From assembly GCA_030604345.1 (NCBI GenBank), contig JAUVWB010000059.1, positions 1 through 8,137 on the forward strand: 8,137 nucleotides of DNA. Reading direction: 5' to 3'. This document shows, piece by piece, positions 1 through 5,970 of this stretch. The translations under genes and the position numbers were made by a program. Numbering within the stretch: the stretch's first letter is position 1; the number at the start of each line of letters is the position of its first letter. Origin of the DNA: Desulfofustis sp. (GTDB taxonomy: Bacteria; Desulfobacterota; Desulfobulbia; Desulfobulbales; Desulfocapsaceae). The notes beneath the pieces were generated by a model. The model made no database searches and was not told the origin of the DNA. It worked only from the letters and a program-made list of their open reading frames with translations.

Positions 1-522
1 CAGCAGAGCGGCTGACAAGACGACGGTTGTTGTCTCCCCGCAGAAAAAGACCCGGAAACCCTGGGCCAGCAGCTCATCGGCCACGACCCGGGCCAGCGTA
101 TCACCGGCGAAGCGGTTGTCATGGCCGACCAGGCAGCCGCGCAATCGCGCCTCGGTCAAAGAGGCGACGCCGAGATGGGTGGCCAGGCCGTCATCGTCGT
201 CCAGATGCCGATACATCCTGCAGATCGCCGCAGTGACCCAGCGAACCGAACCGGCATAGATGTCTTTGCCGAGGATGCCGCGCCACCCGGACGTACCGAA
301 CGAGATCTCGGTTCGCGGACGGTCATGCCCCGTCACAATCTCATCGTGCACCAGCCCATAGACCCGATCGAGATACCCGTCGATCTCGGCGCCGAACTCG
401 TCACGCCGGGCCAGCAGGCCTCTGATTACCGAGAAATAGTCGCTGCCGGCGTGATCACCGCTGACCATATGGCGCCGGGAAAGCTCTTCCCACGCCTGCT
501 GCAAACGCTGCCGTCGGTCCAC
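1..522 (-). CDS. Phosphoglucomutase/phosphomannomutase family protein (alpha-D-phosphohexomutase), N-terminal part, cut by the window edge
   Basis: The family interconverts hexose 1- and 6-phosphates in the cytoplasm through a phosphoserine. The 174 visible codons have no stop and run off the left edge. Residues 75-82 read FGTSGWRG, the N-terminal signature of the superfamily. Residues 134-140 read GHDNRFA, the usual GxDxRx segment, followed by a helix and the strand GFRVFFCG before a Thr-rich loop. The catalytic serine loop (TASHNP type), metal-binding loop and sugar-binding loop would lie beyond the edge, so substrate specificity cannot be told. The start is GTG at 522-520. A strong Shine-Dalgarno GGAGGA (complement of 529-534) sits 6 bases upstream, and an in-frame stop at 546-544 rules out a longer protein. 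The first 74 residues are charged, probably helical, and not part of the usual fold. The gene lies 34 bases after the UPF0434 gene, probably in the same operon. The family call is firm and the exact substrate unknown. Confidence 0.9.
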   Translation of the reverse strand, partial: MDRRQRLQQAWEELSRRHMVSGDHAGSDYFSVIRGLLARRDEFGAEIDGYLDRVYGLVHDEIVTGHDRPRTEISFGTSGWRGILGKDIYAGSVRWVTAAICRMYRHLDDDDGLATHLGVASLTEARLRGCLVGHDNRFAGDTLARVVADELLAQGFRVFFCGETTTVVLSAALL

Positions 523-528
523 CGTCGT

Positions 529-534
529 TCCTCC
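529..534 (-). promoter_or_regulatory. Shine-Dalgarno fixing the GTG start of the phosphohexomutase
   Basis: On the minus strand GGAGGA is followed by the 6-base spacer ACGACG and then GTG. No ATG occurs between the in-frame stop (546-544) and this GTG. The next in-frame ATG is codon 19 and has no comparable site, so the long N-terminal version is the likely product. Confidence 0.7.
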
Positions 535-536
535 GC

Positions 537-557
537 GGGCGGATCACCGCCCTTTTT
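537..557 (+). terminator. Terminator-shaped hairpin pointing antisense to the UPF0434/phosphohexomutase operon
   Basis: Read on the plus strand, GGGCGG, the loop ATCA and CCGCCC form a perfect 6-bp GC stem at 537-552, followed at once by five T at 553-557. This is the classic Rho-independent layout. No plus-strand gene leads into it, because it lies between two minus-strand cistrons. Read in the operon's own direction it is preceded by A residues. It ends 2 bases before the phosphohexomutase Shine-Dalgarno, where it lacks a U tract and could instead act as an intercistronic mRNA hairpin. The structure is plain in the sequence; its function is inferred. Confidence 0.55.
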
Positions 558-748
558 CATTCGCTCAGACGCCGATCGTCGACTGCCAGTTCATGCGCCT
601 TGTCGATCAGCATTACCGGTCTATCGTCGACTATGTCATAGAGCAACCGACAGTGACGACAGACCAGGCCGCTCTGGTCGGCCACAAGCTGCACCGGGCC
701 TTTACATTGCGGGCAGGCCAGAATATCCAGCAGATCTTGGTGAATCAT
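557..748 (-). CDS. Trm112/UPF0434 (YcaR-like) zinc-knuckle protein
   Basis: This is a complete 63-residue protein, the usual size for bacterial UPF0434/Trm112 proteins. It opens MIHQDLLDILACPQC, matching the family start (hydrophobic helix, then IACPxC). Cys12/Cys15 and Cys30/Cys33 form two CxxC pairs able to hold zinc; E. coli YcaR, as I recall it, keeps fewer of these cysteines in the second knuckle. The segment YDIVDDRPVMLID corresponds to the family's conserved 'Y P I xx GIPVML' end. Eukaryotic and archaeal Trm112 activates methyltransferases; the role of the bacterial form is less clear. The ATG at 748 has a good purine-rich Shine-Dalgarno (GAGAAGAGGGG) just upstream. It is the first gene of a probable two-gene unit with the phosphohexomutase and diverges from proC. 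Confidence 0.9.
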   Translation of the reverse strand: MIHQDLLDILACPQCKGPVQLVADQSGLVCRHCRLLYDIVDDRPVMLIDKAHELAVDDRRLSE

Positions 749-878
749 TCGCCCCTCTTCTCGTTTCAGACAGGATAGTTAAGCGCTGGGAATCCCTTCG
801 ACCGGCACGTGATACCGGCGGTAACGCATACTCATGTGGACCAAAAAAAATCGTCATGGTAGAGTCATGACTTTAATG

Positions 879-892
879 CATAATAGTATAAA
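879..892 (+). promoter_or_regulatory. Possible proC promoter -10 region
   Basis: The 166-base spacer between the divergent UPF0434 and proC genes turns AT-rich just before proC. CATAAT (879-884) and TATAAA (887-892) each match the sigma-70 -10 consensus at five of six positions. No good TTGACA-like -35 box is found 16-18 bases upstream of either, so the site is only a candidate. A start near 895-900 would leave a very short leader, but the Shine-Dalgarno at 903-907 would still be included. Confidence 0.35.
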
Positions 893-914
893 AAGCATGG
901 GAAAGGACACGGTC

Positions 915-1721
915 ATGGGGAAATCGATAGTATTTGTCGGCGGCGGCCAGATGGCCGAAGCATTTATCAAGGGACTCCTCCAGTCACAAGAGGCGACACC
1001 GGATACGATCTTCGTCGTCGAGCCCGACCCGCTGCGGCGCTCACACCTGGAGACCCTGTTTCAGGTTACCGCTGCCGAACCGGGAACACCCTTGCCGGCT
1101 GCAGCGCAAACCGTCATCCTTGCGGTGAAACCGCAAGTCATGGGCAGTGTCCTTGCCGATCTCAAGGATCAGCTGACCGAACGTCTGGTGATCACCGTCG
1201 CGGCCGGTCTGCCGCTGTCGTTTTACGCCTCTTACATTGGTGATCAGGTACCGGTGATTCGGGTCATGCCGAACATTGCCACCCTGGTGCTGGCCGGTGC
1301 CTCCGTCTTGTGTCGCAACCAGCAGGTTACCGATGAACAATTGGCCGAGGCGGAGAAGCTGTTCGACTCGGTGGGAACCACCACGGTTGTCGAAGAACGG
1401 CTGATGGACGCCGTAACCGGCTTGAGCGGCTCCGGTCCGGCGTTTCTGCTCACTTTTATCGAAGGCTTGATGGATGGCGGCATCAAAGTCGGTCTGGATC
1501 AGCGAACAGCCCGCCAACTGGCCATCCAGACCGTATTCGGAACGGCGCTGCTGGCGCAGGTTTCGGGGGAGCATCCGGCAGAACTCCGCGCCCGGGTCAC
1601 CTCCCCCGGCGGTACCGCCATCAGCGACCTGCAAACCATGGAAGAGGCCGGTTTCAGAGGAACGGTCATGGTCGCCGTGGAGGCTGCGGTCAAGCGTTCG
1701 AAGGAGTTGGGCGGCTCCTGA
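915..1721 (+). CDS. proC: Pyrroline-5-carboxylate reductase
   Basis: It catalyses the last step of proline synthesis, NAD(P)H-dependent reduction of 1-pyrroline-5-carboxylate to proline, in the cytoplasm. The 268 residues match the usual length. The N-terminal Rossmann fold has the dinucleotide motif FVGGGQMAEA (residues 7-16), then ILAVKPQ (68-74) and VMPN (117-120). The C-terminal helical dimerisation domain carries DAVTGLSGSGPAF (165-177), DGGIKVGL (187-194) and SPGGTAISDL (230-239), the last being the P5CR signature. Two usually conserved spots differ: MPNTP reads MPNIA (118-122), and the second Thr of SPGGTT/SPGGAT is Ala235. The start at 915 is preferred because AAGGA (903-907) lies 7 bases upstream and the protein then begins directly at the Rossmann strand. 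In-frame ATGs at 834 and 897 would only add non-homologous residues. It is the first gene of the proC-nadK-DUF2959 run. Identity is firm; full wild-type activity is not assured. Confidence 0.94.
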   Translation: MGKSIVFVGGGQMAEAFIKGLLQSQEATPDTIFVVEPDPLRRSHLETLFQVTAAEPGTPLPAAAQTVILAVKPQVMGSVLADLKDQLTERLVITVAAGLPLSFYASYIGDQVPVIRVMPNIATLVLAGASVLCRNQQVTDEQLAEAEKLFDSVGTTTVVEERLMDAVTGLSGSGPAFLLTFIEGLMDGGIKVGLDQRTARQLAIQTVFGTALLAQVSGEHPAELRARVTSPGGTAISDLQTMEEAGFRGTVMVAVEAAVKRSKELGGS

Positions 1722-1806
1722 ACCGCTCGCTCCGGGCTGTGTCCGCTGCCCGCATGAGACAGCAGCGTTGCCGAGGGATAGCCAAAACCATCCTGGTGGT
1801 CGGATC

Positions 1807-2631
1807 ATGAGCAAACAGATACAGCAGGTCGGGATCATCACCAAGAAAGACGCTCCGGAAGCGGCGGACTACGCAGCTCATCTGTGCCGCTGGCTGCAGG
1901 ACCGCGCCATCGAAACGCGCCTTGACGAGATCCGCCCGCATCTCGACCTGCTGATCATTCTCGGCGGCGATGGGACTCTGCTCCATGTTGCCGAGAAGGC
2001 AGCCCGCCTCGATATCCCGGTCATCGGTATCAATCTCGGCAATCTCGGCTTTCTCACCGAACTGACCCGTTTAGAGAGCGAGGCGGCCCTGGAGGAGATC
2101 ATCGCCGGCTCGATGATCATGGAACGACGGATGATGATCAAAGCGCGATTGTTGAGAAACGGCAGACATGACGGGTACCGTCATGCACTCAACGACATCG
2201 TCGTCACCAAGAACGCCACCGATCGCTTACTTTACCTGACCACCAGGGCCAACGGCGACACCATCACCACCTATCAGGCCGACGGCCTGGTCTTCTCCAC
2301 CCCCACCGGTTCGACGGCCTACAACCTTTCCGCCGGCGGACCGTTGGTTCATCCGGAGCTGCAGACGGTCCTGGTGACCCCGATCTGCCCGTTCATGCTC
2401 GGCAGCCGCCCCGTCATCCTTCCCCCGGAGGTGATCCTCACCTCCGAATTCGTCTCCCATGAGCACCATTCACGAGCCAAAGTCATCGTCGACGGACAGC
2501 GGATCTGGGACATGCAACCGGGCGACATCCTGGAAGTCCGGCAATCGGAACATTTTTTACAGCTCATTTCCTCGACGAGGCGGGATTATTTTACTATTCT
2601 CAGAAACAAGTTGAAATGGGGCAGCGCCTGA
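1807..2631 (+). CDS. nadK: NAD kinase
   Basis: It phosphorylates the 2'-hydroxyl of NAD+ to give NADP+, the only de novo source of NADP(H), in the cytoplasm. The 274 residues agree with the family length, although the N-terminal strand-loop is short. Motifs are all in place: GGDGTLLH (53-60) for nucleotide phosphate binding with the catalytic Asp55, GINLGNLGFLTE (74-85), ND (129-130) at the adenosine-binding NE/D site, YQADGLVFSTPTGSTAY (156-172), and GGPLVHP (177-183). The C-terminal beta region ends in the typical DGQ (229-231) and IxxRxDYFxxLRxKL pattern. The ATG at 1807 has only a weak upstream purine run (GGTGG), but it sits directly before the first beta strand (QQVGIITK). The gene starts 85 bases after proC on the same strand, with no strong terminator between, so co-transcription is plausible. 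Confidence 0.95.
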   Translation: MSKQIQQVGIITKKDAPEAADYAAHLCRWLQDRAIETRLDEIRPHLDLLIILGGDGTLLHVAEKAARLDIPVIGINLGNLGFLTELTRLESEAALEEIIAGSMIMERRMMIKARLLRNGRHDGYRHALNDIVVTKNATDRLLYLTTRANGDTITTYQADGLVFSTPTGSTAYNLSAGGPLVHPELQTVLVTPICPFMLGSRPVILPPEVILTSEFVSHEHHSRAKVIVDGQRIWDMQPGDILEVRQSEHFLQLISSTRRDYFTILRNKLKWGSA

Positions 2632-2686
2632 GAGGCGCCAATTCGGCCGCTCTGCCGGGCTCCCCCACCACACCGGATGACCAGCG

Positions 2687-3349
2687 ATGACGCCGCCACT
2701 CTCGATGACCACGAGCCTTCTCAGTCTGTTGACCGCCGTAATCCTGGCCGGTTGCAGCACTACCTACTATGCCGCCATGGAAAAGGCCGGTATCCACAAG
2801 CGCGACATCATGGTAGATCGGGTCGCCGAAGCGCGCAGCTCACAGGAGCAGGCTCAGGAGCAATTCAAGTCGGCTCTCGAACAATTCGCCAGTGTCGTTC
2901 ACCTGCGCGAAACCGACCTGAAAAAGGCCTATGATCGACTCAACGGAGAGTACGAGGCGTGCGTGGCGGTTGCCGACAAGGTCTCGTCCCGGATCGACAG
3001 TATCGAATCGGTGGCGGAAGCCTTGTTCGACGAATGGGAAGCGGAGATCGGCCTCTATCAGAACCGGGAGATGGCCCGTTCCAGCCGGGCTCAGCTCCAG
3101 GCCACGCAACGAAACTATCGGGATATGCTGGCACGGATGAAACGAGCCGAGAAGAGCATGGACCCGGTGCTGGTCATTTTTCGAGACAACGTGCTCTTTC
3201 TCAAGCACAACCTCAACGCCCAGGCGATCGGCTCGCTGCGCCAGGAATTCGGGACACTGCAAACACAGATCGACGAGCTTCTGACCCGGATGAACGAGGC
3301 CATCGAGTCATCTGACGCCTTCATCGCCGGCATGCAGCAGAATCAGTAA
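2687..3349 (+). CDS. DUF2959-family lipoprotein, mostly alpha-helical
   Basis: This is a predicted lipoprotein of 220 residues and unknown function. A hydrophobic segment (residues 9-20) ends in the lipobox LAGC, giving lipidated Cys23. The mature part starts STTYYAAMEKAGIHKRDI, which I recognise as the opening of the DUF2959 family. The rest is long amphipathic helices rich in Glu, Gln, Arg and Ala (about 40-110, 125-165 and 175-215), so a coiled-coil bundle in the periplasm is likely. An in-frame stop at 2678-2680 limits the start to ATG 2687 or ATG 2705; GGATGA at 2675-2680 lies 6 bases before 2687, which I prefer. The n-region holds no Lys or Arg with either start, which is unusual for a Sec signal. 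The gene follows nadK by 55 bases. The family assignment is fairly sure; the function is not known. Confidence 0.8.
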   Translation: MTPPLSMTTSLLSLLTAVILAGCSTTYYAAMEKAGIHKRDIMVDRVAEARSSQEQAQEQFKSALEQFASVVHLRETDLKKAYDRLNGEYEACVAVADKVSSRIDSIESVAEALFDEWEAEIGLYQNREMARSSRAQLQATQRNYRDMLARMKRAEKSMDPVLVIFRDNVLFLKHNLNAQAIGSLRQEFGTLQTQIDELLTRMNEAIESSDAFIAGMQQNQ

Positions 3350-3351
3350 GC

Positions 3352-3385
3352 GGCTCGGGGTCCGAGCCCGGAACCGGGCCCGGAC
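3352..3385. terminator. GC-rich hairpin between convergent genes, probable shared terminator
   Basis: The 36 bases between the DUF2959 stop (3349) and the regulator's stop (3386) are almost all inverted repeat. One stem pairs GGCTCGG (3352-3358) with CCGAGCC (3362-3368). An overlapping, longer one pairs 3360-3371 with 3374-3385, 11 of 12 positions matching across an AA loop. The two are mutually exclusive. On the plus strand the long stem is followed by a T-rich stretch (CTATTTCTGCTTTTT), which suits termination of the nadK/DUF2959 transcript. On the minus strand no T tract follows, so termination there would be weaker. Confidence 0.6.
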
Positions 3386-4780
3386 CTATTTCTGCTTTTT
3401 AATCCCGTATTTCTTCATCTTGTACTGCAGCAGGCTCTTGGTGATGCCGAGCCGCTCGGCGGCCCGGGCCTGGACCTGGCCGGCCTCCTCGAGAGCACGA
3501 TTGAGCAGCTGCTCTTCAACCGCATAAAGCACGTCGTTGAGCTGCACCGAGTCCGGTATCAACCGCAGGATATCTATCTCCCTGGTCCACTGTGCATCCC
3601 GATCGACGGTTATCGATTCCGGCTGCACGTCTTCCGGTTTGATGAGCTCCCCCCCGCAGAGGATCGCCGCACGCTCGATGGTGTTTTCCAGCTCCCGCAC
3701 ATTTCCTTCCCACGGCAGGTTGATGAGCAGCCGCAAGGCCTCCGGAGCGATTTCCAGACGCTCATAGCCCAGTTTTACCGCAAAACGCTGGAGGAAGCTG
3801 TCCACCAGCAGGGGGATGTCATCCATCCGCTCACGCAGCGGCGGCAAGGCCAGATGAATGACATTGAGCCGATAAAACAGGTCTTCGCGAAAGCGCCCCT
3901 GTTGCACTTCCTCCTTGAGATCCTTGACGGTGGCGCTGAGGATTCGCACATCGACCTGCAGGGTCCGATTGCCGCCGACCCGCTCAAAGCTTCGATCCTG
4001 CATGACACGGAGCAGTTTCGTTTGCAGGGACAACGGAATATCGCCGATCTCGTCGAGGAACAACGTGCCCTGGTGGGCCTGTTCGAGGCGTCCCTTGCGC
4101 AACGCGGCGGCACCGGTGAACCCCCCTTTCTCCTGACCGAACAGCTCGATCTCCAGGAGATTTTCGTCGAGCGCCCCACAGTTGAAGGTGATGAACGGCT
4201 TGGCCTCACGCGGGCTGTGCAGGTGAATCGCCTTGGCCACCAGTTCCTTGCCGGTGCCGCTCTCACCGCTGATCAGGACCGAGGCCGGGGTCGGGGCCAC
4301 CTTCTCGATAAGCTCGTAGATTTGCCGCATCTTCGGATTCTTGCCGACCAGGCCGCTGAACCCGTCCCGCTGCTGCATCTCCCGACGCAACCGGGTGTTC
4401 TCCCGGATCAGTGAATAATGGCCGACGGCGTTACCGATGGTGACGATCAGTTCATCGTTGGAAAACGGTTTGGCCAGATAGCTGTAAGCCCCGGCCTGCA
4501 TAGCGGCCACCGCCTTGTCGATCTCGGCATAGGCGGTAATGATCACCACCGGCAGATCCGGATAGCTCTTCTTGATCTCGCCCAGCAGGGTCATGCCGTC
4601 CATGCCCGGCATCTGCATGTCGGTCAGCACCATATCCAGATCGGCCTCCTTGACGATGGCGAGCGCCTCCCCGCCCCCCGGAGCGGTAAGAACCTCGAAT
4701 CCCTCATCACGCAGCAGTTCAGAGAGCACGATCAGATAGTTCGGTTCATCGTCAACCACCAATATGGTATGCATCGTCAT
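3386..4780 (-). CDS. Sigma-54-dependent response regulator, NtrC family (REC-AAA+-Fis)
   Basis: It is a cytoplasmic activator that, when phosphorylated by a partner histidine kinase, hydrolyses ATP to open sigma-54 RNA polymerase promoters. The receiver domain (about 4-120) has acidic residues Asp10/Asp11, phosphoacceptor Asp54 in LTDMQMP, Thr82 and Lys104. The AAA+ domain (about 142-370) has Walker A GESGTGKE (172-179), Walker [10 protein letters not shown] (239-247) and the arginine-finger region [11 protein letters not shown] (296-306). The sigma-54 contact loop reads GGFTGA (219-224) instead of the near-universal GAFTGA. The Fis-type helix-turn-helix is at about 422-460 ([22 protein letters not shown]). 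The 464 residues are normal for the group. The ATG at 4780 overlaps the stop of the upstream PHP gene as ATGA, with AAGGA 10 bases before it. No kinase gene is present here, so the input signal and targets are unknown. Confidence 0.95.
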   Translation of the reverse strand: MTMHTILVVDDEPNYLIVLSELLRDEGFEVLTAPGGGEALAIVKEADLDMVLTDMQMPGMDGMTLLGEIKKSYPDLPVVIITAYAEIDKAVAAMQAGAYSYLAKPFSNDELIVTIGNAVGHYSLIRENTRLRREMQQRDGFSGLVGKNPKMRQIYELIEKVAPTPASVLISGESGTGKELVAKAIHLHSPREAKPFITFNCGALDENLLEIELFGQEKGGFTGAAALRKGRLEQAHQGTLFLDEIGDIPLSLQTKLLRVMQDRSFERVGGNRTLQVDVRILSATVKDLKEEVQQGRFREDLFYRLNVIHLALPPLRERMDDIPLLVDSFLQRFAVKLGYERLEIAPEALRLLINLPWEGNVRELENTIERAAILCGGELIKPEDVQPESITVDRDAQWTREIDILRLIPDSVQLNDVLYAVEEQLLNRALEEAGQVQARAAERLGITKSLLQYKMKKYGIKKQK

Positions 4781-5646
4781 TGGTCATCCATCCTTGTCAT
4801 GTCGTGATGAGCCCCGTTCCATCGGTGCTGCAGGCCAAGAAACACCTCGCCGGGAACGCTGAAGTGAGGGCCGCCGGCCATCCCGGTCCCGGGTCTGAGA
4901 TCGCCATGATAATCGCTCCCCCCCGTCTCCAGCAATTGAAAGTGGTGAGCCAACGCCCGCAATTGCCGGAGCTGTTTGCCCTTCTGGGTGGGATAAAAGG
5001 TCTCGATGCCGTCCAGTCCACGCTCTTTCAAAGCGCCCACCAGTTGTTCCAGTTCGTCCAGCGGCAATGTCAGCTGCCCCGGATGGGCCAAAACGGCAAC
5101 CCCGCCGGCACCGTGAATCAGGGCGATAGCCTGGTCCACCGTATAGAGAAAGCGCGGCACGTAGGCCGAGCCGCCGCGGCACAGGTACCGCTCGAAGGCC
5201 TGATCGATGGAGCCCACCACCTTTTTTTCCACGAGCAGCCGGGCGATGGGCGGCCGACCGGTCTGACCGACGGCGGAGATGGTGCGCACCTCGTCGTAGT
5301 CGATGGCGATGCCACATCCGGCCAGGATCTGCACGATCATTTTGTTACGCTGCTCACGAGCGTCTTGCAGCTCTTGCAAACCTCTGCACAAGCTCCTGTC
5401 CTGCCAGTTGAAATCGTAGGCAAGCAGATGAAAGTGGTAGGACTGCCAGTACACGCTCAGCTCAAGCCCGGACAATACCCGCACCCCGAAGCGCCGGCCG
5501 GCGGCCATGGCTTCCGCGGTGCCGGCAACGGTGTCGTGATCGGTGACGGCTACGAGTCGCAGCTGGCGCTGCCGCGCCAGTTCCACCAGTCCCCGAGGGC
5601 GGCAGGTGCCGTCACTGAACGTGGAATGAAGATGAAGATCAAGCAT
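4777..5646 (-). CDS. PHP-domain phosphoesterase of the RNase AM / YciV (3',5'-nucleoside bisphosphate phosphatase) type
   Basis: It is a metal-dependent hydrolase. Characterised members of this family remove phosphate from pAp-like 3',5'-nucleoside bisphosphates or trim RNA from the 5' end. The 289 residues match YciV length. Metal ligands of the PHP fold are all visible: His5 and His7 (DLHLHS), Asp12 (SDG), His37 (TDHD), Glu62 (GLELS), a His in HFHLLAY (71-77), His188 (LAHPG), and Asp245/His247 (GSDYHG). The central segment GSAYVPRFLYTVDQAIALIH (159-178) and GIETFYP (213-219) follow the YciV pattern. The ATG at 5646 is chosen because AAGGG (complement of 5653-5657) lies 6 bases upstream and the PHP strand begins at once; the upstream extension to 5796 resembles no PHP N-terminus. 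A good promoter lies at 5728-5756. The stop overlaps the regulator's start by 4 bases. The cellular substrate is inferred from family only. Confidence 0.88.
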   Translation of the reverse strand: MLDLHLHSTFSDGTCRPRGLVELARQRQLRLVAVTDHDTVAGTAEAMAAGRRFGVRVLSGLELSVYWQSYHFHLLAYDFNWQDRSLCRGLQELQDAREQRNKMIVQILAGCGIAIDYDEVRTISAVGQTGRPPIARLLVEKKVVGSIDQAFERYLCRGGSAYVPRFLYTVDQAIALIHGAGGVAVLAHPGQLTLPLDELEQLVGALKERGLDGIETFYPTQKGKQLRQLRALAHHFQLLETGGSDYHGDLRPGTGMAGGPHFSVPGEVFLGLQHRWNGAHHDMTRMDDQ

Positions 5647-5727
5647 CAGACACCCTTGCCCCATGCAACCAAAGGCAGCCTCGTGCGGCCACTCACCCCG
5701 GCGGACGATACCGCCCGGCCAGATTAC

Positions 5728-5756
5728 ATCATAATCGCTGTTGCTCTCCGGGGCAA
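5728..5756 (-). promoter_or_regulatory. Sigma-70-type promoter for the PHP/regulator operon
   Basis: On the minus strand the -35 box TTGCCC (complement of 5751-5756, four of six to TTGACA) is followed by exactly 17 bases. The -10 box TATGAT (complement of 5728-5733, five of six to TATAAT) comes next. Transcription would begin near 5721, leaving a leader of about 75 bases before the ATG at 5646. It is the best-formed promoter in the window. Confidence 0.6.
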
Positions 5757-5852
5757 CGCGGGGTATCGCCCACGAGCCGATAGCGCCGTCGGCCACCGCC
5801 GGTTTTCGTGGTTCCGACGCAACCGGGCTATAGTTTTTCCGGAAGTTGCCGA

Positions 5853-5858
5853 TATAAA
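5853..5858 (+). promoter_or_regulatory. Weak -10 candidate for the lipoprotein pair
   Basis: TATAAA lies in a locally AT-richer stretch 112 bases before the ATG at 5971. A second hexamer, TATAGT (5829-5834), also matches five of six positions. Neither has a convincing -35 box at 16-18 bases, so an activator or another sigma factor may be needed, or the true promoter may be elsewhere. Confidence 0.3.
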
Positions 5859-5970
5859 GACCATACCCGCCGCACCCGGTCGTACCTGGTCAAGCCCCGG
5901 TCACCATCGCCGGCCCGGTACACCGGCGGGAACGAAGCCCGCGTTTTCCCCATAGCCGTTAGAGGTGGTC

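Larger units (their letters stand above)
5647..5970. other. 324-base divergent intergenic region without a gene
   Basis: It separates the minus-strand PHP/regulator operon from the plus-strand lipoprotein pair. I see no credible coding frame or tRNA. It holds a well-formed minus-strand promoter (5728-5756), a weak plus-strand -10 candidate (5853-5858) and several short GC palindromes such as CCGGTACACCGG (5915-5926). I checked the plus-strand half leading to the lipoproteins for the sigma-54 GG-N10-GC pattern and found no acceptable match. Confidence 0.7.

Noticed and set aside
801..820. Sigma-54-like element (GGCACG followed by GGC) upstream of proC
   Set aside because: The -24 half fits, but the GC of the -12 half is two bases out of register and lacks the TTG, so it is not a valid site.
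121..870. 249-codon plus-strand frame across the phosphohexomutase, UPF0434 gene and spacer
   Set aside because: It crosses two well-supported minus-strand genes and reads as low-complexity Arg/Pro-rich protein typical of a shadow frame.
834..914. Upstream in-frame ATGs for proC at 834 and 897
   Set aside because: They would add residues that do not belong to the P5CR fold and run through the AT-rich promoter-like stretch. The ATG at 915 has the proper Shine-Dalgarno.
1744..1767. Inverted repeat CGCTGC/GCAGCG between proC and nadK
   Set aside because: Six base pairs with a 12-base loop and no T tract are too weak to call a terminator or attenuator.
1041..1844. 267-codon open frame on the minus strand opposite proC
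   Set aside because: The opposite strand encodes an unmistakable P5C reductase; the antisense product has no recognisable pattern.
5647..5796. 50-residue N-terminal extension of the PHP protein
   Set aside because: The extension has no PHP similarity and would overlap the best promoter. The ATG at 5646 has AAGGG at ideal distance.
4780..5955. 391-codon open frame on the plus strand opposite the PHP gene
   Set aside because: It is antisense to a gene with all PHP metal ligands, shows no domain or signal of its own, and long accidental open frames are expected at this GC content.
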